Program-made: the position numbers and the translations under genes
The notes under the pieces: model-generated
What the model was told of the DNA's origin: nothing
Seen by the model: only the letters and a program-made list of their open reading frames with translations
The model's database searches: none
In this document: piece by piece, positions 46,696 to 55,714 of the stretch
How positions within the stretch are numbered: position 1 is the stretch's first letter
How the letters are laid out: each line of letters starts with the position of its first letter
Source of the DNA: Streptomyces sp. L2
Lineage (GTDB): Bacteria; Actinomycetota; Actinomycetes; Streptomycetales; Streptomycetaceae
Direction: 5' to 3'
Length of the DNA stretch: 64,000 bases
Assembly (NCBI RefSeq): GCF_004124325.1
Contig: NZ_QBDT01000001.1
Location: 620,001-684,000 of the forward strand

Positions 46696-48009
46696 ATGCG
46701 CCACTCTCCTTCCGGTCTCGCTCTCCCGGGTCCCAGCCGCCGTTCGCTGTTGCGCTCGGCCGGCGCCGCCGCCGTCCTCGCCGGCGCCGGGATACCCCTG
46801 CTGTCCGCGTGCGGCGGCAGCGGTTCGTCGTCGGACCCGAAGACCGTCTCCCTCGGCTCCAACGCCTCCGACGCCGTGCCGAAGAAGGCGTTCGCCGAGA
46901 TCTACGCCGCCTTCAAGCAGAAGTCCGGCATCACGGTCGACGTGAACACCAAGGACCACAACACCTTCCAGGAGCAGATCAACTCGTATCTGCAGGGCAC
47001 CCCGGACGACGTCTTCACCTGGTTCGCCGGATACCGCATGCAGTTCTTCGCGGCGAAGAAGCTCGCCACTCCCATCGACGACGTGTGGGCGAAGATCGGG
47101 GCCAACTTCCCCGACGCGATGAAGAAGCTCAGCCAGGGCGAGGACGGCAAGTACTACTTCGTGCCGCTGTACACGTACCCGTGGGCGGTCTTCTACCGCA
47201 AGAGCGTCTTCCAGCAGCACGGCTACGAAGTCCCCACCACCTGGGACCAGTTGGTCGCCCTGTGCAAGAAGATGAAGAAGGACGGCCTGGTCCCGATCGC
47301 CTTCGGCGACAAGGACGCCTGGCCGGCGATGGGCACCTTCGACCAGATCAACTTCCGCCTGAACGGCTACGACTTCCACAAGCAGCTCATGGCCGGCAAG
47401 GCCTCCTGGACCGACGCCAAGGTGAAGGCCGTCTTCGACCACTGGGCCGAGCTGCTCCCCTACCACCAGGACGGCGCGATGGGCCGTACCTGGCAGGACG
47501 CCGCGCAGGGCCTGGTGGCCAAGAAGTCCGGCATGTACGTCCTCGGCTCCTTCGTGGCCCAGCAGTTCACGAACAAGGCCGACCTGGACGACCTGGACTT
47601 CTTCGCCTTCCCGGAGATCAACTCCGCGTACGGGCAGGACACGGTCGAGGCCCCGACCGACGGGTTCATGCTCAGCAAGAGCCCGAAGAACCACTCCGCC
47701 GCGGTCAAGCTGCTGCAGTTCCTCGGCACCCCCGAGGCCGAGGCGACCTACCTCAAGGCCGACTCCAGCGTGGTGGCCGCCTCCAGCAAGGCCGACACCT
47801 CCACGTACACGGCGCTGCAGAAGAAGGCGTACACGATGATCAGCGGCGCCAAGAGCCTCACCCAGTTCATGGACCGCGACAGCCGCCCCGACTTCACCTC
47901 CACGGTGATGCAGCCGGCGCTGCAGAAGTTCATCCAGAACCCCAAGGGCGTGGACAGCCTGCTGTCGTCGATCGAGCGCCAGAAGAAGACGATCTTCGCC
48001 TCCTCGTGA
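46696..48009 (+). CDS. Sugar-binding lipoprotein of a MalE-type ABC importer
   Basis: A 437-residue extracellular solute-binding protein. The leader has a twin-arginine (SRRSLLRSAG) and a lipobox IPLLSACGG. Mature part: VNTKDHNTFQEQINSYLQ, WFAGYRMQFFAAKKL, YFVPLYTYPWAVFYRKSVF and APTDGFMLSKSPKNH, as in oligosaccharide-binding proteins. CAGGAG lies 5 nt before ATG 46696. It starts a MalEFG-like operon, coupled by GTGA to the first permease. No ATPase is encoded; a shared MsiK-type ATPase elsewhere would serve, as known in Streptomyces. Confidence 0.92.
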   Translation: MRHSPSGLALPGPSRRSLLRSAGAAAVLAGAGIPLLSACGGSGSSSDPKTVSLGSNASDAVPKKAFAEIYAAFKQKSGITVDVNTKDHNTFQEQINSYLQGTPDDVFTWFAGYRMQFFAAKKLATPIDDVWAKIGANFPDAMKKLSQGEDGKYYFVPLYTYPWAVFYRKSVFQQHGYEVPTTWDQLVALCKKMKKDGLVPIAFGDKDAWPAMGTFDQINFRLNGYDFHKQLMAGKASWTDAKVKAVFDHWAELLPYHQDGAMGRTWQDAAQGLVAKKSGMYVLGSFVAQQFTNKADLDDLDFFAFPEINSAYGQDTVEAPTDGFMLSKSPKNHSAAVKLLQFLGTPEAEATYLKADSSVVAASSKADTSTYTALQKKAYTMISGAKSLTQFMDRDSRPDFTSTVMQPALQKFIQNPKGVDSLLSSIERQKKTIFASS

Positions 48010-49028
48010 ACGAACCCATGACGACACAGATGTCGACAGAGATGTCACAGACACCGACGACGCCGGCGCAGACCCCGGAGGCGGCCGCCGCGCCGCCTCC
48101 GGGCCCCGTGCCCGGCGGACAGCGGGCCAGGCAGGGGCACCGGCGCCTGCTGACCCGCCGCGACCGGATCACGCTCGGCCTGATGGCGGGCGTGCCCACG
48201 GTCCTGCACGTGCTCCTGGTCTGGGTCACCGCCCTGGCCTCCATCGCGCTCGCCTTCACCAGCTGGGACGGCATCGGGTTCGACTCGATCAAATGGGTCG
48301 GCCTGGACAACTTCAAGCACCTGTTCGAGAACAACCCGCAGTTCTGGCCGGCCGTCCAGCACAACCTCATCTGGTTCGCGGTGCTCATCGCGGTCCCGAC
48401 GCCGCTCGGCCTGTTCCTGGCCGTGCAGCTGGACAAGAAGATCCGGTTCAGCCGGGTCTACCAGACCGCGTTCTTCCTGCCGGTCGTCATCTCCATGGCC
48501 TGCATCGGCTTCGTCTGGCAGCTGGTCTACAACCCGGACACCGGCCTGATCAACAGCCTCATCGGGGCCAACAAGCCCGGCCACTACATCGACTGGATCG
48601 GCGACCCCGACCTCAACCTGTGGGCCGTCCTCATCGCCGCGTCCTGGCGGCACACCGGCTACATGATGATCCTGTACCTGGCCGGACTGAAGGGCGTCGA
48701 CCCCTCCCTGCGGGAGGCCTCCTCGCTGGACGGCGCCAACGAGTGGCAGACGTTCAAGAACGTCATCTTCCCCACCCTGCGGCCGACCAACACGGTCGTC
48801 CTGGTGGTCACCATCATCGAGGCGCTGCGCGCCTTCGACCTCGTCTACGTCTTCAACAAGGGCGCCCAGGGCACCGAGTTGCTGTCGATCCTCGTCACCA
48901 ACAACATCATCGGCGAGTCCAGCCGCATCGGTTACGGCTCCGCCATCGCCGTCGTCCTGCTGGTGATCTCGCTCGTGGTGATCATCCCCTACCTGGTGGC
49001 CACCTTCCGGAAGGAGCGGCGATCGTGA
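48006..49028 (+). CDS. Sugar ABC importer permease (MalF-type)
   Basis: A 340-residue permease: a Pro/Thr/Gln-rich cytoplasmic start (about 55 residues) then six membrane segments (VPTVLHVLLVWVTALASIAL, FFLPVVISMACIGFVWQLVY, SAIAVVLLVISLVVIIPYLV). The EAA loop EASSLDGANEWQTFKNVIFP contacts the ATPase. It begins at GTG 48006 overlapping the binding-protein stop; ATG 48018 is possible too. Confidence 0.92.
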   Translation: MNEPMTTQMSTEMSQTPTTPAQTPEAAAAPPPGPVPGGQRARQGHRRLLTRRDRITLGLMAGVPTVLHVLLVWVTALASIALAFTSWDGIGFDSIKWVGLDNFKHLFENNPQFWPAVQHNLIWFAVLIAVPTPLGLFLAVQLDKKIRFSRVYQTAFFLPVVISMACIGFVWQLVYNPDTGLINSLIGANKPGHYIDWIGDPDLNLWAVLIAASWRHTGYMMILYLAGLKGVDPSLREASSLDGANEWQTFKNVIFPTLRPTNTVVLVVTIIEALRAFDLVYVFNKGAQGTELLSILVTNNIIGESSRIGYGSAIAVVLLVISLVVIIPYLVATFRKERRS

Positions 49029-49912
49029 GCGCCTCCACCGTGGCGCCGGTGCGGCGCACCCCCGTCCGCCCGGCGCGGATCCTGCTGCACGTCTTCCTCG
49101 CGGGCACGGCGCTGGCGTGGCTCGCCCCCCTGCTGTGGGCCGTCTTCTCGGCCCTGCGCCCCTACAGCGAGACCTCCGACCGGGGGTACGTGTCCTGGCC
49201 GCACAAGCTGAGCCTGGACAACTTCACCAACGCGTTCCAGCAGTCCGACATGCTGCACTACTTCGGCAACACGCTGCTGATCGCGGTGCCGGCCGTGCTG
49301 ATCACCCTGTTCCTGTCGTCGATGGTGGCGTTCTACGTCAGCCGCTTCGACTTCCGCCTCAACCTCGCCCTGCTGCTGGTGTTCACCGCCGGCAACCTGC
49401 TCCCGCAGCAGGTCATCATCACCCCGCTGTACCGGCTGTACCTGCTGACGGACCTGCCGGGCGTCACGGAGAGCGGCAAGCTGTACGACTCCGCGCTCGG
49501 GCTGGTCCTCATCCACGTGGCGTTCCAGTCGGGGTTCTGCGCGTTCGTGCTGAGCAACTACATGCGCTCGCTGCCGCACGAGCTGACCGAGGCCGCGCTG
49601 GTGGACGGCGCGTCGGTGTGGCGGCTGTACTGGCAGATCACCCTGCCGCTGTGCAAGCCGGCGATGGCCGCGCTGGCGACCCTGCTGTCGATCTGGATCT
49701 ACAACGACTTCTTCTGGGCCCTCGTGCTGATCTCCACCGGCGAGAACATGCCGATCACCTCGGCGCTGAACAACCTCTCCGGCCAGTACTTCACGGACCC
49801 CAACCTGGTCGCCGCCGGTGCGCTGCTCACCGCGATCCCGACCCTGGTCGTGTACTTCGTGCTCCAGCGCCAGTTCGTCAGCGGCCTGACCCTGGGCTCC
49901 AGCAAGGGCTGA
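49025..49912 (+). CDS. Sugar ABC importer permease (MalG-type)
   Basis: A 295-residue permease with six membrane segments (ILLHVFLAGTALAWLAPLLW, LLIAVPAVLITLFLSSMVAF, LALLLVFTAGNLLPQQVII) and the EAA loop LTEAALVDGASVWRLYWQITLP. It overlaps the MalF-type gene by GTGA and completes the operon. Ligand unknown; no glycosidase or regulator adjoins the operon, so the sugar cannot be inferred. Confidence 0.92.
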   Translation: MSASTVAPVRRTPVRPARILLHVFLAGTALAWLAPLLWAVFSALRPYSETSDRGYVSWPHKLSLDNFTNAFQQSDMLHYFGNTLLIAVPAVLITLFLSSMVAFYVSRFDFRLNLALLLVFTAGNLLPQQVIITPLYRLYLLTDLPGVTESGKLYDSALGLVLIHVAFQSGFCAFVLSNYMRSLPHELTEAALVDGASVWRLYWQITLPLCKPAMAALATLLSIWIYNDFFWALVLISTGENMPITSALNNLSGQYFTDPNLVAAGALLTAIPTLVVYFVLQRQFVSGLTLGSSKG

Positions 49913-49917
49913 GGCGC

Positions 49918-50082
49918 ATGCTGTGGCCTTCCGCCCACCGGTTCGCCTACACCCTGATGCTGCGGCACATCCGGGTGACCACCCACTTCTACTCGGGGGG
50001 GCGGCACAACTGGACGTACTGGCAGCACGAGTTCAGCCGGGCGTGGCGCGTGCTCGCTCCGGCCTTGGGCCTGCCGGTGTGA
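49918..50082 (+). pseudogene. C-terminal remnant of an esterase (PF00756-like)
   Basis: A 54-residue frame from ATG 49918. Its second half VTTHFYSGGRHNWTYWQHEF then SRAWRVLAPALGLP matches the C-terminal end of antigen-85/esterase-D-like hydrolases, including the catalytic His (GRHNWTYW). The nucleophile and core are missing upstream, where the permease ends. It is most likely the tail of a deleted esterase gene; a real short peptide cannot be excluded. Confidence 0.5.
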
Positions 50083-50137
50083 GGCCCGGCCGTGCCTGGC
50101 CGCGCGGTTGCCGGAGGGCGACCGCGCGCTGCGCCGG

Positions 50138-52813
50138 TCAGCCGTCGGCGGCCGGTGCGGGCAGCTGCTGCCGGGACTGCAGGTTCAGCTTGCGCATGGC
50201 CCGGCCCACATGCTGCTCCACCGTGCGTGGCGACAGGTGCAGGGTCACCGCGATCTCCCGGTTCGTCAGGCCCGCTCCGGCCAGGCCGGCCACCTCCCGC
50301 TCGCGCGGCGAGAGCCGGTCGCCATAGCCGGGGCGGCCGAGAGGGCGCCGCTCGGGCGTGGGGCTGTGCACGCGCAGCAACGCCCGTGCCCGGGTGGCGT
50401 CCCACTGGGCGCCGAGGTCGGTGAAGTGCTGGATGGAGGAGGTGAGTTCGGTGATCGCCTCGGCGCCGTCCGCGGTGCGTGGCGCCGCGTCGCCGAGGGC
50501 GGTCAGCGCGCAGCGTCCCGCGCCCTCGGCGGTCAGTGCCTGCGAGTAGGGCCGGGACAGCGCCGCATAGGCGGTGGAGGCCTCGCGATACAGCGGTACC
50601 GCCCGCGCCGCCCTGCCCGTCGTCTCGGCCAGCACCGCCCGGGACCAGGTCAGGGCGGCCGAGGCGCTGGGCGCGTCGATGCCGACGATTCCCATGGCGA
50701 AGGCGCCGACCATCGCCTGCGCCTCCCTCACGCGCCCGGCGCGGGCTGTCGCCTCCACCGCCCAGGGCGCCAGTTCGGCCGCGTCGGCCCAGATGCCCTT
50801 GCGGACGACGCGCTGCCAAGCGGTCCTGGACTCGGCGACCGCGGCCTGGATGTCGTCCCGGGCCAGGTCGAGGCGGATCAGCGCGCCGGAGGCGGCGGCG
50901 ACAAGACCGAGCGAGGAGTATTTCAGTGCCGTGACCCGCTGCTCGGACAGCGACGACACGGTCCGGCCCCACTCGCCCTGGGAGAGTGCCAGCAGCCCCA
51001 GCACCAGCCGCCCGTCGCTGGCGATGTGCATGTCGGACGTGGCGGCCACGAACGCTTCGCAGCGCTCCGCCAGGCCCGCCCAGCGCCCGAGCATCCAGTC
51101 GAGTACCAGCCCGGCCCCGAGCGCCCCGTGCTCGGTGAAGGCGAAGCCATTCGTCGCCGTCAGTTCGGCGCCCTCGGCCAGCAGTTCCTCGGCTCGGTCG
51201 TAGCGTCCCAGCCACACGGCCGAGTCCGCGGCGTTGCACAGTGCGGCGACCGCGTGCCGGCGCACCTGCGGATGCGCGCTGTCCGTCGGCAGTTCCCGCA
51301 CCAGGGACCATCCTTCCGGGTCGCCGCTCATGGTGGCCAACGTGACCCGCGCCGAGGCCACCGCCGCTCGCGCCGCCTCGTCACCGCTGTCGGCGGCCGC
51401 CTTGTCGGCGGCGCGCAGCCAGGTGCGGTGCACGTCGACGGGAGTGCCCAGCCAGCCGGGAACGGCAAGCCTGCACATCGCCTGCACGGCGAGAGCCGGC
51501 CGCTCCTCCCGCAGGTCGGACACCGCCTGTTCCAGGACATTCTGGTCCAGCGCCAGCAGCCCGAGGTCGTACCGGATCTCGCCGCGCACCGCCGCGGGCA
51601 GGCTCTCGTCCCGGAGCACGCGCCGGAGCGTCTCGATGGTCTCGTCCGAGCGCAGTCCGACGACCGCGTGGCGGGCCAGCACAGGAGCCAGCCGGGCCCG
51701 GGCCTGCGGCGGGACGAGCGGTGAGGCCACCGCTTGTTCCAGCAGACCGATGGCCTCCTGGTGGCTCGGGCCGTACCCGGCGGTCTGGGCCTGGTGTGCC
51801 GCCTGCTCGACGGCGCGCAGCCAGCCGCGGACGCGTCCGGCCGCGCGGCGGTGGCGCGCGAGTTCGGGCCAGGACACCGGCTGCGGGCCGGCCGCCAGCA
51901 CGTCGGCCGCCCGCCCGTGCAGGTCCTTGCGCAGCGGACCGGGCAGCACGTCGTGGACGGCCGCCTGGGCCGCCAGCGGGCAAGGCAGCCGGTACCGGCC
52001 GTCTCCCGCCTCCACCAGCAGGCCGGCCGTCAGCGCGGCGTCCAGGGCCGCGCGGCCCTCCGGCGCGGACAGTGCCGCCACGGCCAGCAGTTCCCTGTCC
52101 GACACGGGCCGTTCCAGTACGGCCGCCGCCCACACCACCGGCCGGTGGCTCTCCGCCAGGGCTGCCGTGCGGGCGAGCACCAGATCGCTCAGGCGCACCG
52201 GAACACCTGCGGCATCCACGTCCGCCGGGGTGTACCACTGCTGGTCGGGCCGGTCGCGCAGGGCCTCGACCAGGTCTGCCACGACCTGCGGCACCCCTCC
52301 GGATCGCTCGTGCAACCGCGTGATCGCCTCCGGCGTACAGCGCTTGCCCAGGGCCTCGGCGACGACGTGGCACACCTGGTCGGCGGTCCACGGCCCGAGG
52401 CGGTGCCTGCGCACGGCCAGGTGTGAGGCGTAGCGCGGCGCCGGGACGCCCAGCGGCAGACCCGGCTCGGGCAGTTCCTCGGGCCGGTAGGTCACCACCA
52501 CCGCCAGTCCGCGACCCGCCTCCTCCAGTACTCCGCGCAGCCATGCCACCGCGCGGTCCGGCGCCCGGTGCAGGTCCTCGACCACGAGGAGGAACGGCCG
52601 GCCGCCGGCGGGAAGCGCGGGCGGCTCGGCGTCCCGGCACGCCCAGACCGCACGCGGCAGCCGCGCGGCCCACGGGGCCGCGGTCAGTGACCGTACGAGC
52701 CGGGTCTTGCCGAATCCGGCCGGTCCCTCCACCAGGACGAGCACCGGCCGCGGTTCCTCACCGTCGAGCGTCCGCCGCACTCTGCCCGCCCATGGGGCGT
52801 CTCCTAGCTTCAC
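50138..52813 (-). CDS. LAL-type LuxR regulator with AAA ATPase domain
   Basis: An 891-residue large LuxR-family regulator. N-terminal P-loop LVEGPAGFGKTRLVRSL (residues about 28-44) and Walker B-like PFLLVVEDLHRAPD; a long helical TPR-like middle; C-terminal HTH LSPREREVAGLAGAGLTNREIAVTL then SPRTVEQHVGRAMRKLNL. Such activators commonly switch on biosynthetic or catabolic clusters after ATP and ligand sensing. Start GTG 52813 with GGAGAA 7 nt upstream. Its target is not evident: nothing co-transcribed follows but the esterase remnant on the other strand. Confidence 0.93.
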   Translation of the reverse strand: MKLGDAPWAGRVRRTLDGEEPRPVLVLVEGPAGFGKTRLVRSLTAAPWAARLPRAVWACRDAEPPALPAGGRPFLLVVEDLHRAPDRAVAWLRGVLEEAGRGLAVVVTYRPEELPEPGLPLGVPAPRYASHLAVRRHRLGPWTADQVCHVVAEALGKRCTPEAITRLHERSGGVPQVVADLVEALRDRPDQQWYTPADVDAAGVPVRLSDLVLARTAALAESHRPVVWAAAVLERPVSDRELLAVAALSAPEGRAALDAALTAGLLVEAGDGRYRLPCPLAAQAAVHDVLPGPLRKDLHGRAADVLAAGPQPVSWPELARHRRAAGRVRGWLRAVEQAAHQAQTAGYGPSHQEAIGLLEQAVASPLVPPQARARLAPVLARHAVVGLRSDETIETLRRVLRDESLPAAVRGEIRYDLGLLALDQNVLEQAVSDLREERPALAVQAMCRLAVPGWLGTPVDVHRTWLRAADKAAADSGDEAARAAVASARVTLATMSGDPEGWSLVRELPTDSAHPQVRRHAVAALCNAADSAVWLGRYDRAEELLAEGAELTATNGFAFTEHGALGAGLVLDWMLGRWAGLAERCEAFVAATSDMHIASDGRLVLGLLALSQGEWGRTVSSLSEQRVTALKYSSLGLVAAASGALIRLDLARDDIQAAVAESRTAWQRVVRKGIWADAAELAPWAVEATARAGRVREAQAMVGAFAMGIVGIDAPSASAALTWSRAVLAETTGRAARAVPLYREASTAYAALSRPYSQALTAEGAGRCALTALGDAAPRTADGAEAITELTSSIQHFTDLGAQWDATRARALLRVHSPTPERRPLGRPGYGDRLSPREREVAGLAGAGLTNREIAVTLHLSPRTVEQHVGRAMRKLNLQSRQQLPAPAADG

Positions 52814-53091
52814 TCACTTCTCCAGCTGTCGGCCCTCGGACCTGCGTGTATGTCGCGCCGACGATTCTCCGCGCGAGCACCCTGAATCTAAAGGTTTCGG
52901 CCATGCGACTTAATTGCGTATGGGTAGCCTCCGGCACCCGGATGGCCTGGAGCGATTCCTCACCCATAGGTTCCCGTCGGTGTGAGCACACTGAGGAGGA
53001 AACGCTTGCGAGGCCTGCCGGCGAACACATTCGGACCACCGGGACGGGCTCCCGCTCAGCCGCTGCGACAACCGCTGCCGAAGGGACGACG

Positions 53092-53451
53092 GTGATTTCG
53101 GCGGACGTCTTCCCTGCCCGTGCCGGCGTCGCGGCCTACCTGTGCTGCTATCCGGCCGATCCTCTGCAGGCGGCGACGCAGCGGTACGCGCTGCGCCGCC
53201 ATGCCACGGAGTTGGGTCTCACCGCGCCGGTGGTGTTCCGGGAGCAGGGCGTCTGGGCCCACGGCGTCCGCCCGCAGTTGTGGCGCCTGGTCGCCGTCGC
53301 GGGCACCGGCGCGTTCCCTGTGGTGTTCCTGCCTGATCCTCGTCTGTCATGTCTCGACAGCCCGGACGCCGACGATGCCCGGACGCACCTCGCCGGCTCC
53401 AGATGCCGGCTCCTTGATCTGCCCGTATCCTGTCCGCGGCGTCATCTGTGA
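53092..53451 (+). CDS. Hypothetical protein, possibly with a recombinase-like fold
   Basis: About 119 residues from GTG 53092 (GAAGGGAC just upstream). AAYLCCYPADPLQAATQRYALRRHATELG and the later VAGTGAFPVVFLPDPRLSCLD recall the N-terminal fold of serine recombinases (YxRxSxxxxxxxxQ...), but the catalytic Ser/Arg are not recognisable. It is convergent with, and overlaps by 10 bp, the sigma factor gene. The 278 bp before it (52814-53091) hold promoters for it and the LuxR gene and nothing else I can identify. Confidence 0.45.
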   Translation: MISADVFPARAGVAAYLCCYPADPLQAATQRYALRRHATELGLTAPVVFREQGVWAHGVRPQLWRLVAVAGTGAFPVVFLPDPRLSCLDSPDADDARTHLAGSRCRLLDLPVSCPRRHL

Positions 53452-54173
53452 TGTCCGGCCGGACACAACGTCAGAACGTATGCACTCCGTTGCCGCTCGC
53501 GGTGCCTGCCGACGTCGAGGCCGGAGAGGCGCACCGCGGCACCGAGCAGTGACGGCACACGGCCTCGCGCACCGTCGTCGTTGTCGGGCCCGGAGTGTGC
53601 GGCCCCGTAGGCCCGGCGCAGACCCGCACGGGCCCGGGAGGCCAGGGACGCCACGCCGCTCGGGCTGATTCCGAGAAGTTTGCCGACGGCCGCAGTGGAC
53701 CTGCCCTCCACCGCCGTGTACCACAGAACGGCCTGCCAGCGTCGGGGCAGTGACCGGAACGCGATCCGGACCAGGTGTTCGCTCTCCAGTTGGAGGACGC
53801 GCTCCTCACCGGTCTCGGGCGCGGCGCCGTTCGGCGCTTGGGCCACCTGGCGTTCCAGGTCGTCGTACAGTTCCGTGCGCCGGGCGGTGGCCGCCCACCT
53901 GCCCGCGGTGTGCCGGACCACGCTGAAGAGGTAGGGACGCCAGGAGGCCGCGGGCCCCGCGCCCGTCCGCACGGCGTGCAGGGTGCAGGCGAACGCCTCC
54001 GAGGCGAGGTCCTCGGCCTTGTGCGGGTCGCGGGAGCACGCGAGGGCGTAGGCGATCACCGCGGGTCGGTGCCGCCGGAACAGCTCCTCCATCGCGGCCT
54101 CGGCCTGTGGGCCTCGCACGGCGGCGGTCAGCTCGGTGTCGGACCAGGCCGCCTGGGGTGTGGCGGTCACCAT
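53442..54173 (-). CDS. ECF-like RNA polymerase sigma factor behind the conservon
   Basis: About 243 residues. Region 2: MEELFRRHRPAVIAYALACS then DPHKAEDLASEAFACTL; region 4: LPRRWQAVLWYTAVEGRSTA then AVGKLLGISPSGVASLASRA. After region 4 the tail VPSLLGAAVRLSGLDVGRH resembles the start of a C-terminal zinc-finger module but ends without HxxxCxxC. ATG 54173 has AGAAGGAGA 7 nt upstream; ATG 54194 instead overlaps the CvnD stop as ATGA, continuing the coupling seen through the whole conservon. Either way it is the fifth gene of that operon. Confidence 0.8.
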   Translation of the reverse strand: MVTATPQAAWSDTELTAAVRGPQAEAAMEELFRRHRPAVIAYALACSRDPHKAEDLASEAFACTLHAVRTGAGPAASWRPYLFSVVRHTAGRWAATARRTELYDDLERQVAQAPNGAAPETGEERVLQLESEHLVRIAFRSLPRRWQAVLWYTAVEGRSTAAVGKLLGISPSGVASLASRARAGLRRAYGAAHSGPDNDDGARGRVPSLLGAAVRLSGLDVGRHRERQRSAYVLTLCPAGHHR

Positions 54174-54190
54174 GCATCCGTCTCCTTCTG

Positions 54191-54820
54191 TCATGTGGTC
54201 AGCAGCGCGTGCTCGATGAGGGTGATGAGGACGTTCTTGGCGTCGTCACGGCGCCGCGCGTCGAGAAGGAGCACGGGGACACGGGACGGGACTCCGAGGG
54301 CGTCGCGGACACGTTCCACGGGGTGGAGACGTGCGCCGTCGAAGCAGTTGACGGCGACGACGAAGGGGATCCCGCGTTGCTCGAAGAAGTCGATGGCGGC
54401 GAAGCAGGACGGCAGGCGTCGTGTGTCCGCCAGTACGACGGCTCCCAGCGTGCCCACGGCGAGTTCGTTCCACAGGAACCAGAAGCGATCCTGGCCGGGA
54501 GTGCCGAAGAGGTAGACGGCCAGACGGGGGTTGATGTCGATCCGTCCGAAGTCCATCGCCACCGTGGTGGTGGACTTGGCCTCCACGCCGCTCGTGTCGT
54601 CGACCGGACGGCCGGCGGAGCTCAGCCGCTCCTCGGTGTACAGCGGCCGGATCTGGCTGACAGCGCCGACCAGAGTGGTCTTGCCCGCACCGAAGCCTCC
54701 GGCGACGAGGATCTTCAGGATGGTGGGAGGTGTCGTCGAGGAAGGCGACGTCGAGGAGGGTGAAGTCAAGGGGGGTGACGGGGACGTCCGACGGCGGGGC
54801 TCAAAGGGCGCGGATGCCAT
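54191..54820 (-). CDS. cvnD: Conservon GTP/ATP-binding protein CvnD
   Basis: A 209-residue Ras-like GTPase of the conservon. P-loop LVAGGFGAGKTTLVGAVS (about residues 38-55), switch region STTTVAMDFGRID, G3-like YLFGTPGQDRFWFLW, and the base-specificity motif as VAVNCFD. The first 33 residues are Ser/Thr/Pro repeats. It overlaps CvnC by 20 bp. In characterised conservons CvnD associates with CvnA-C at the membrane much as a heterotrimeric G protein does. Confidence 0.93.
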   Translation of the reverse strand: MASAPFEPRRRTSPSPPLTSPSSTSPSSTTPPTILKILVAGGFGAGKTTLVGAVSQIRPLYTEERLSSAGRPVDDTSGVEAKSTTTVAMDFGRIDINPRLAVYLFGTPGQDRFWFLWNELAVGTLGAVVLADTRRLPSCFAAIDFFEQRGIPFVVAVNCFDGARLHPVERVRDALGVPSRVPVLLLDARRRDDAKNVLITLIEHALLTT

Positions 54821-55277
54821 TGATCACTTCTCTCAGGATGTGTTCGTCCGGGAGTTGCGCGGGCGCGGCAGCCCGGCGGACATGGATCAGACCGTCACGG
54901 TGCAGATCACCGAGGAGGACGCGCACGACGCCCAGCGGGAGGCCGACGGCGGAGACGAGATCGGCCACCGTCGACGGGCCGCCCCGGCAGAGCTCGAGGA
55001 GCGAGCGTTCCTCCGGGCTCAGCGGATGACCTGGCGGTTCCGCTCCGGCGGTTGCCTCGACGAGGACCACCAGGCCGAACAGGCCGTCATGGTCCGTTCT
55101 GGTGCGGCCGCGGGTCATCGCGTACAGCCGGACCAGTGGGCCTGCCTCGTCGTCGTGCAGGGGATGCGCCGGGTACCCGGAGGCGTACCCGGCGGGTGCG
55201 GGGCGTCCGGCTGTCGGTGGTGTGAAGCGTTCGCCAGGGGATTCGTGCTCTGCGAAGGACCCGGCGGGATCCGTCAT
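54801..55277 (-). CDS. cvnC: Conservon DUF742 protein CvnC
   Basis: A 158-residue protein with the DUF742 winged-helix-like core: GPLVRLYAMTRGRTR, LSPEERSLLELCRGGPSTVA and VRVLLGDLHRDGLIHVRRA. The ATG at 55275-55277 overlaps the CvnB stop (ATGA) and has GAGGAGAGG upstream; the longer open frame extends into cvnB and is not used. Confidence 0.92.
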   Translation of the reverse strand: MTDPAGSFAEHESPGERFTPPTAGRPAPAGYASGYPAHPLHDDEAGPLVRLYAMTRGRTRTDHDGLFGLVVLVEATAGAEPPGHPLSPEERSLLELCRGGPSTVADLVSAVGLPLGVVRVLLGDLHRDGLIHVRRAAAPAQLPDEHILREVINGIRAL

Positions 55278-55714
55278 GCCTCTCCTCTCCCGGCGGGATC
55301 CGGTACCACTCCGGTTCGCGGTCCTGCGCCCAGGTGCTCGCCGACGCGCTTGACCAGGGTGGCCATTTCGAAGGCGACCAGTCCCGGGTCGGCGGACGCG
55401 CTGCTGAGGACGGCGAGACAACTTCCGTCTCCGGCCGCGGTGATGAAGAGGAAGGCCCGGTCGAGCTCGACCAGCGTCTGCTGGACTCCACCCACGTCGA
55501 AGTGGTGACCGGCTCCCTTGGCGAGGCTGTGCAAGCCCGAGGCGACAGCGGCCAGGTGTTCGCAGTCCTCGCGGGTGAGTGATGCCGAAGCAGCCGTGGG
55601 CAGACCGTCACTGGACAGCAGGAGGGCGTGCTGGACCTCGGGCACGTCACGGACCAGTTCGTCCATGAGCCAGCCGAGGCCGTTGGACGGTACTGGTGGC
55701 GACACGGCGTTCAT
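55274..55714 (-). CDS. cvnB: Conservon roadblock/LC7 protein CvnB
   Basis: A 146-residue roadblock/LC7 protein: LGWLMDELVRDVPEVQHALLLS, GLPTAASASLTREDCEHLAA and ELDRAFLFITAAGDGSCLAVLSS. Such proteins regulate small GTPases; in conservons CvnB bridges the sensor CvnA and the GTPase CvnD. It overlaps both neighbours by ATGA. Confidence 0.93.
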   Translation of the reverse strand: MNAVSPPVPSNGLGWLMDELVRDVPEVQHALLLSSDGLPTAASASLTREDCEHLAAVASGLHSLAKGAGHHFDVGGVQQTLVELDRAFLFITAAGDGSCLAVLSSASADPGLVAFEMATLVKRVGEHLGAGPRTGVVPDPAGRGEA

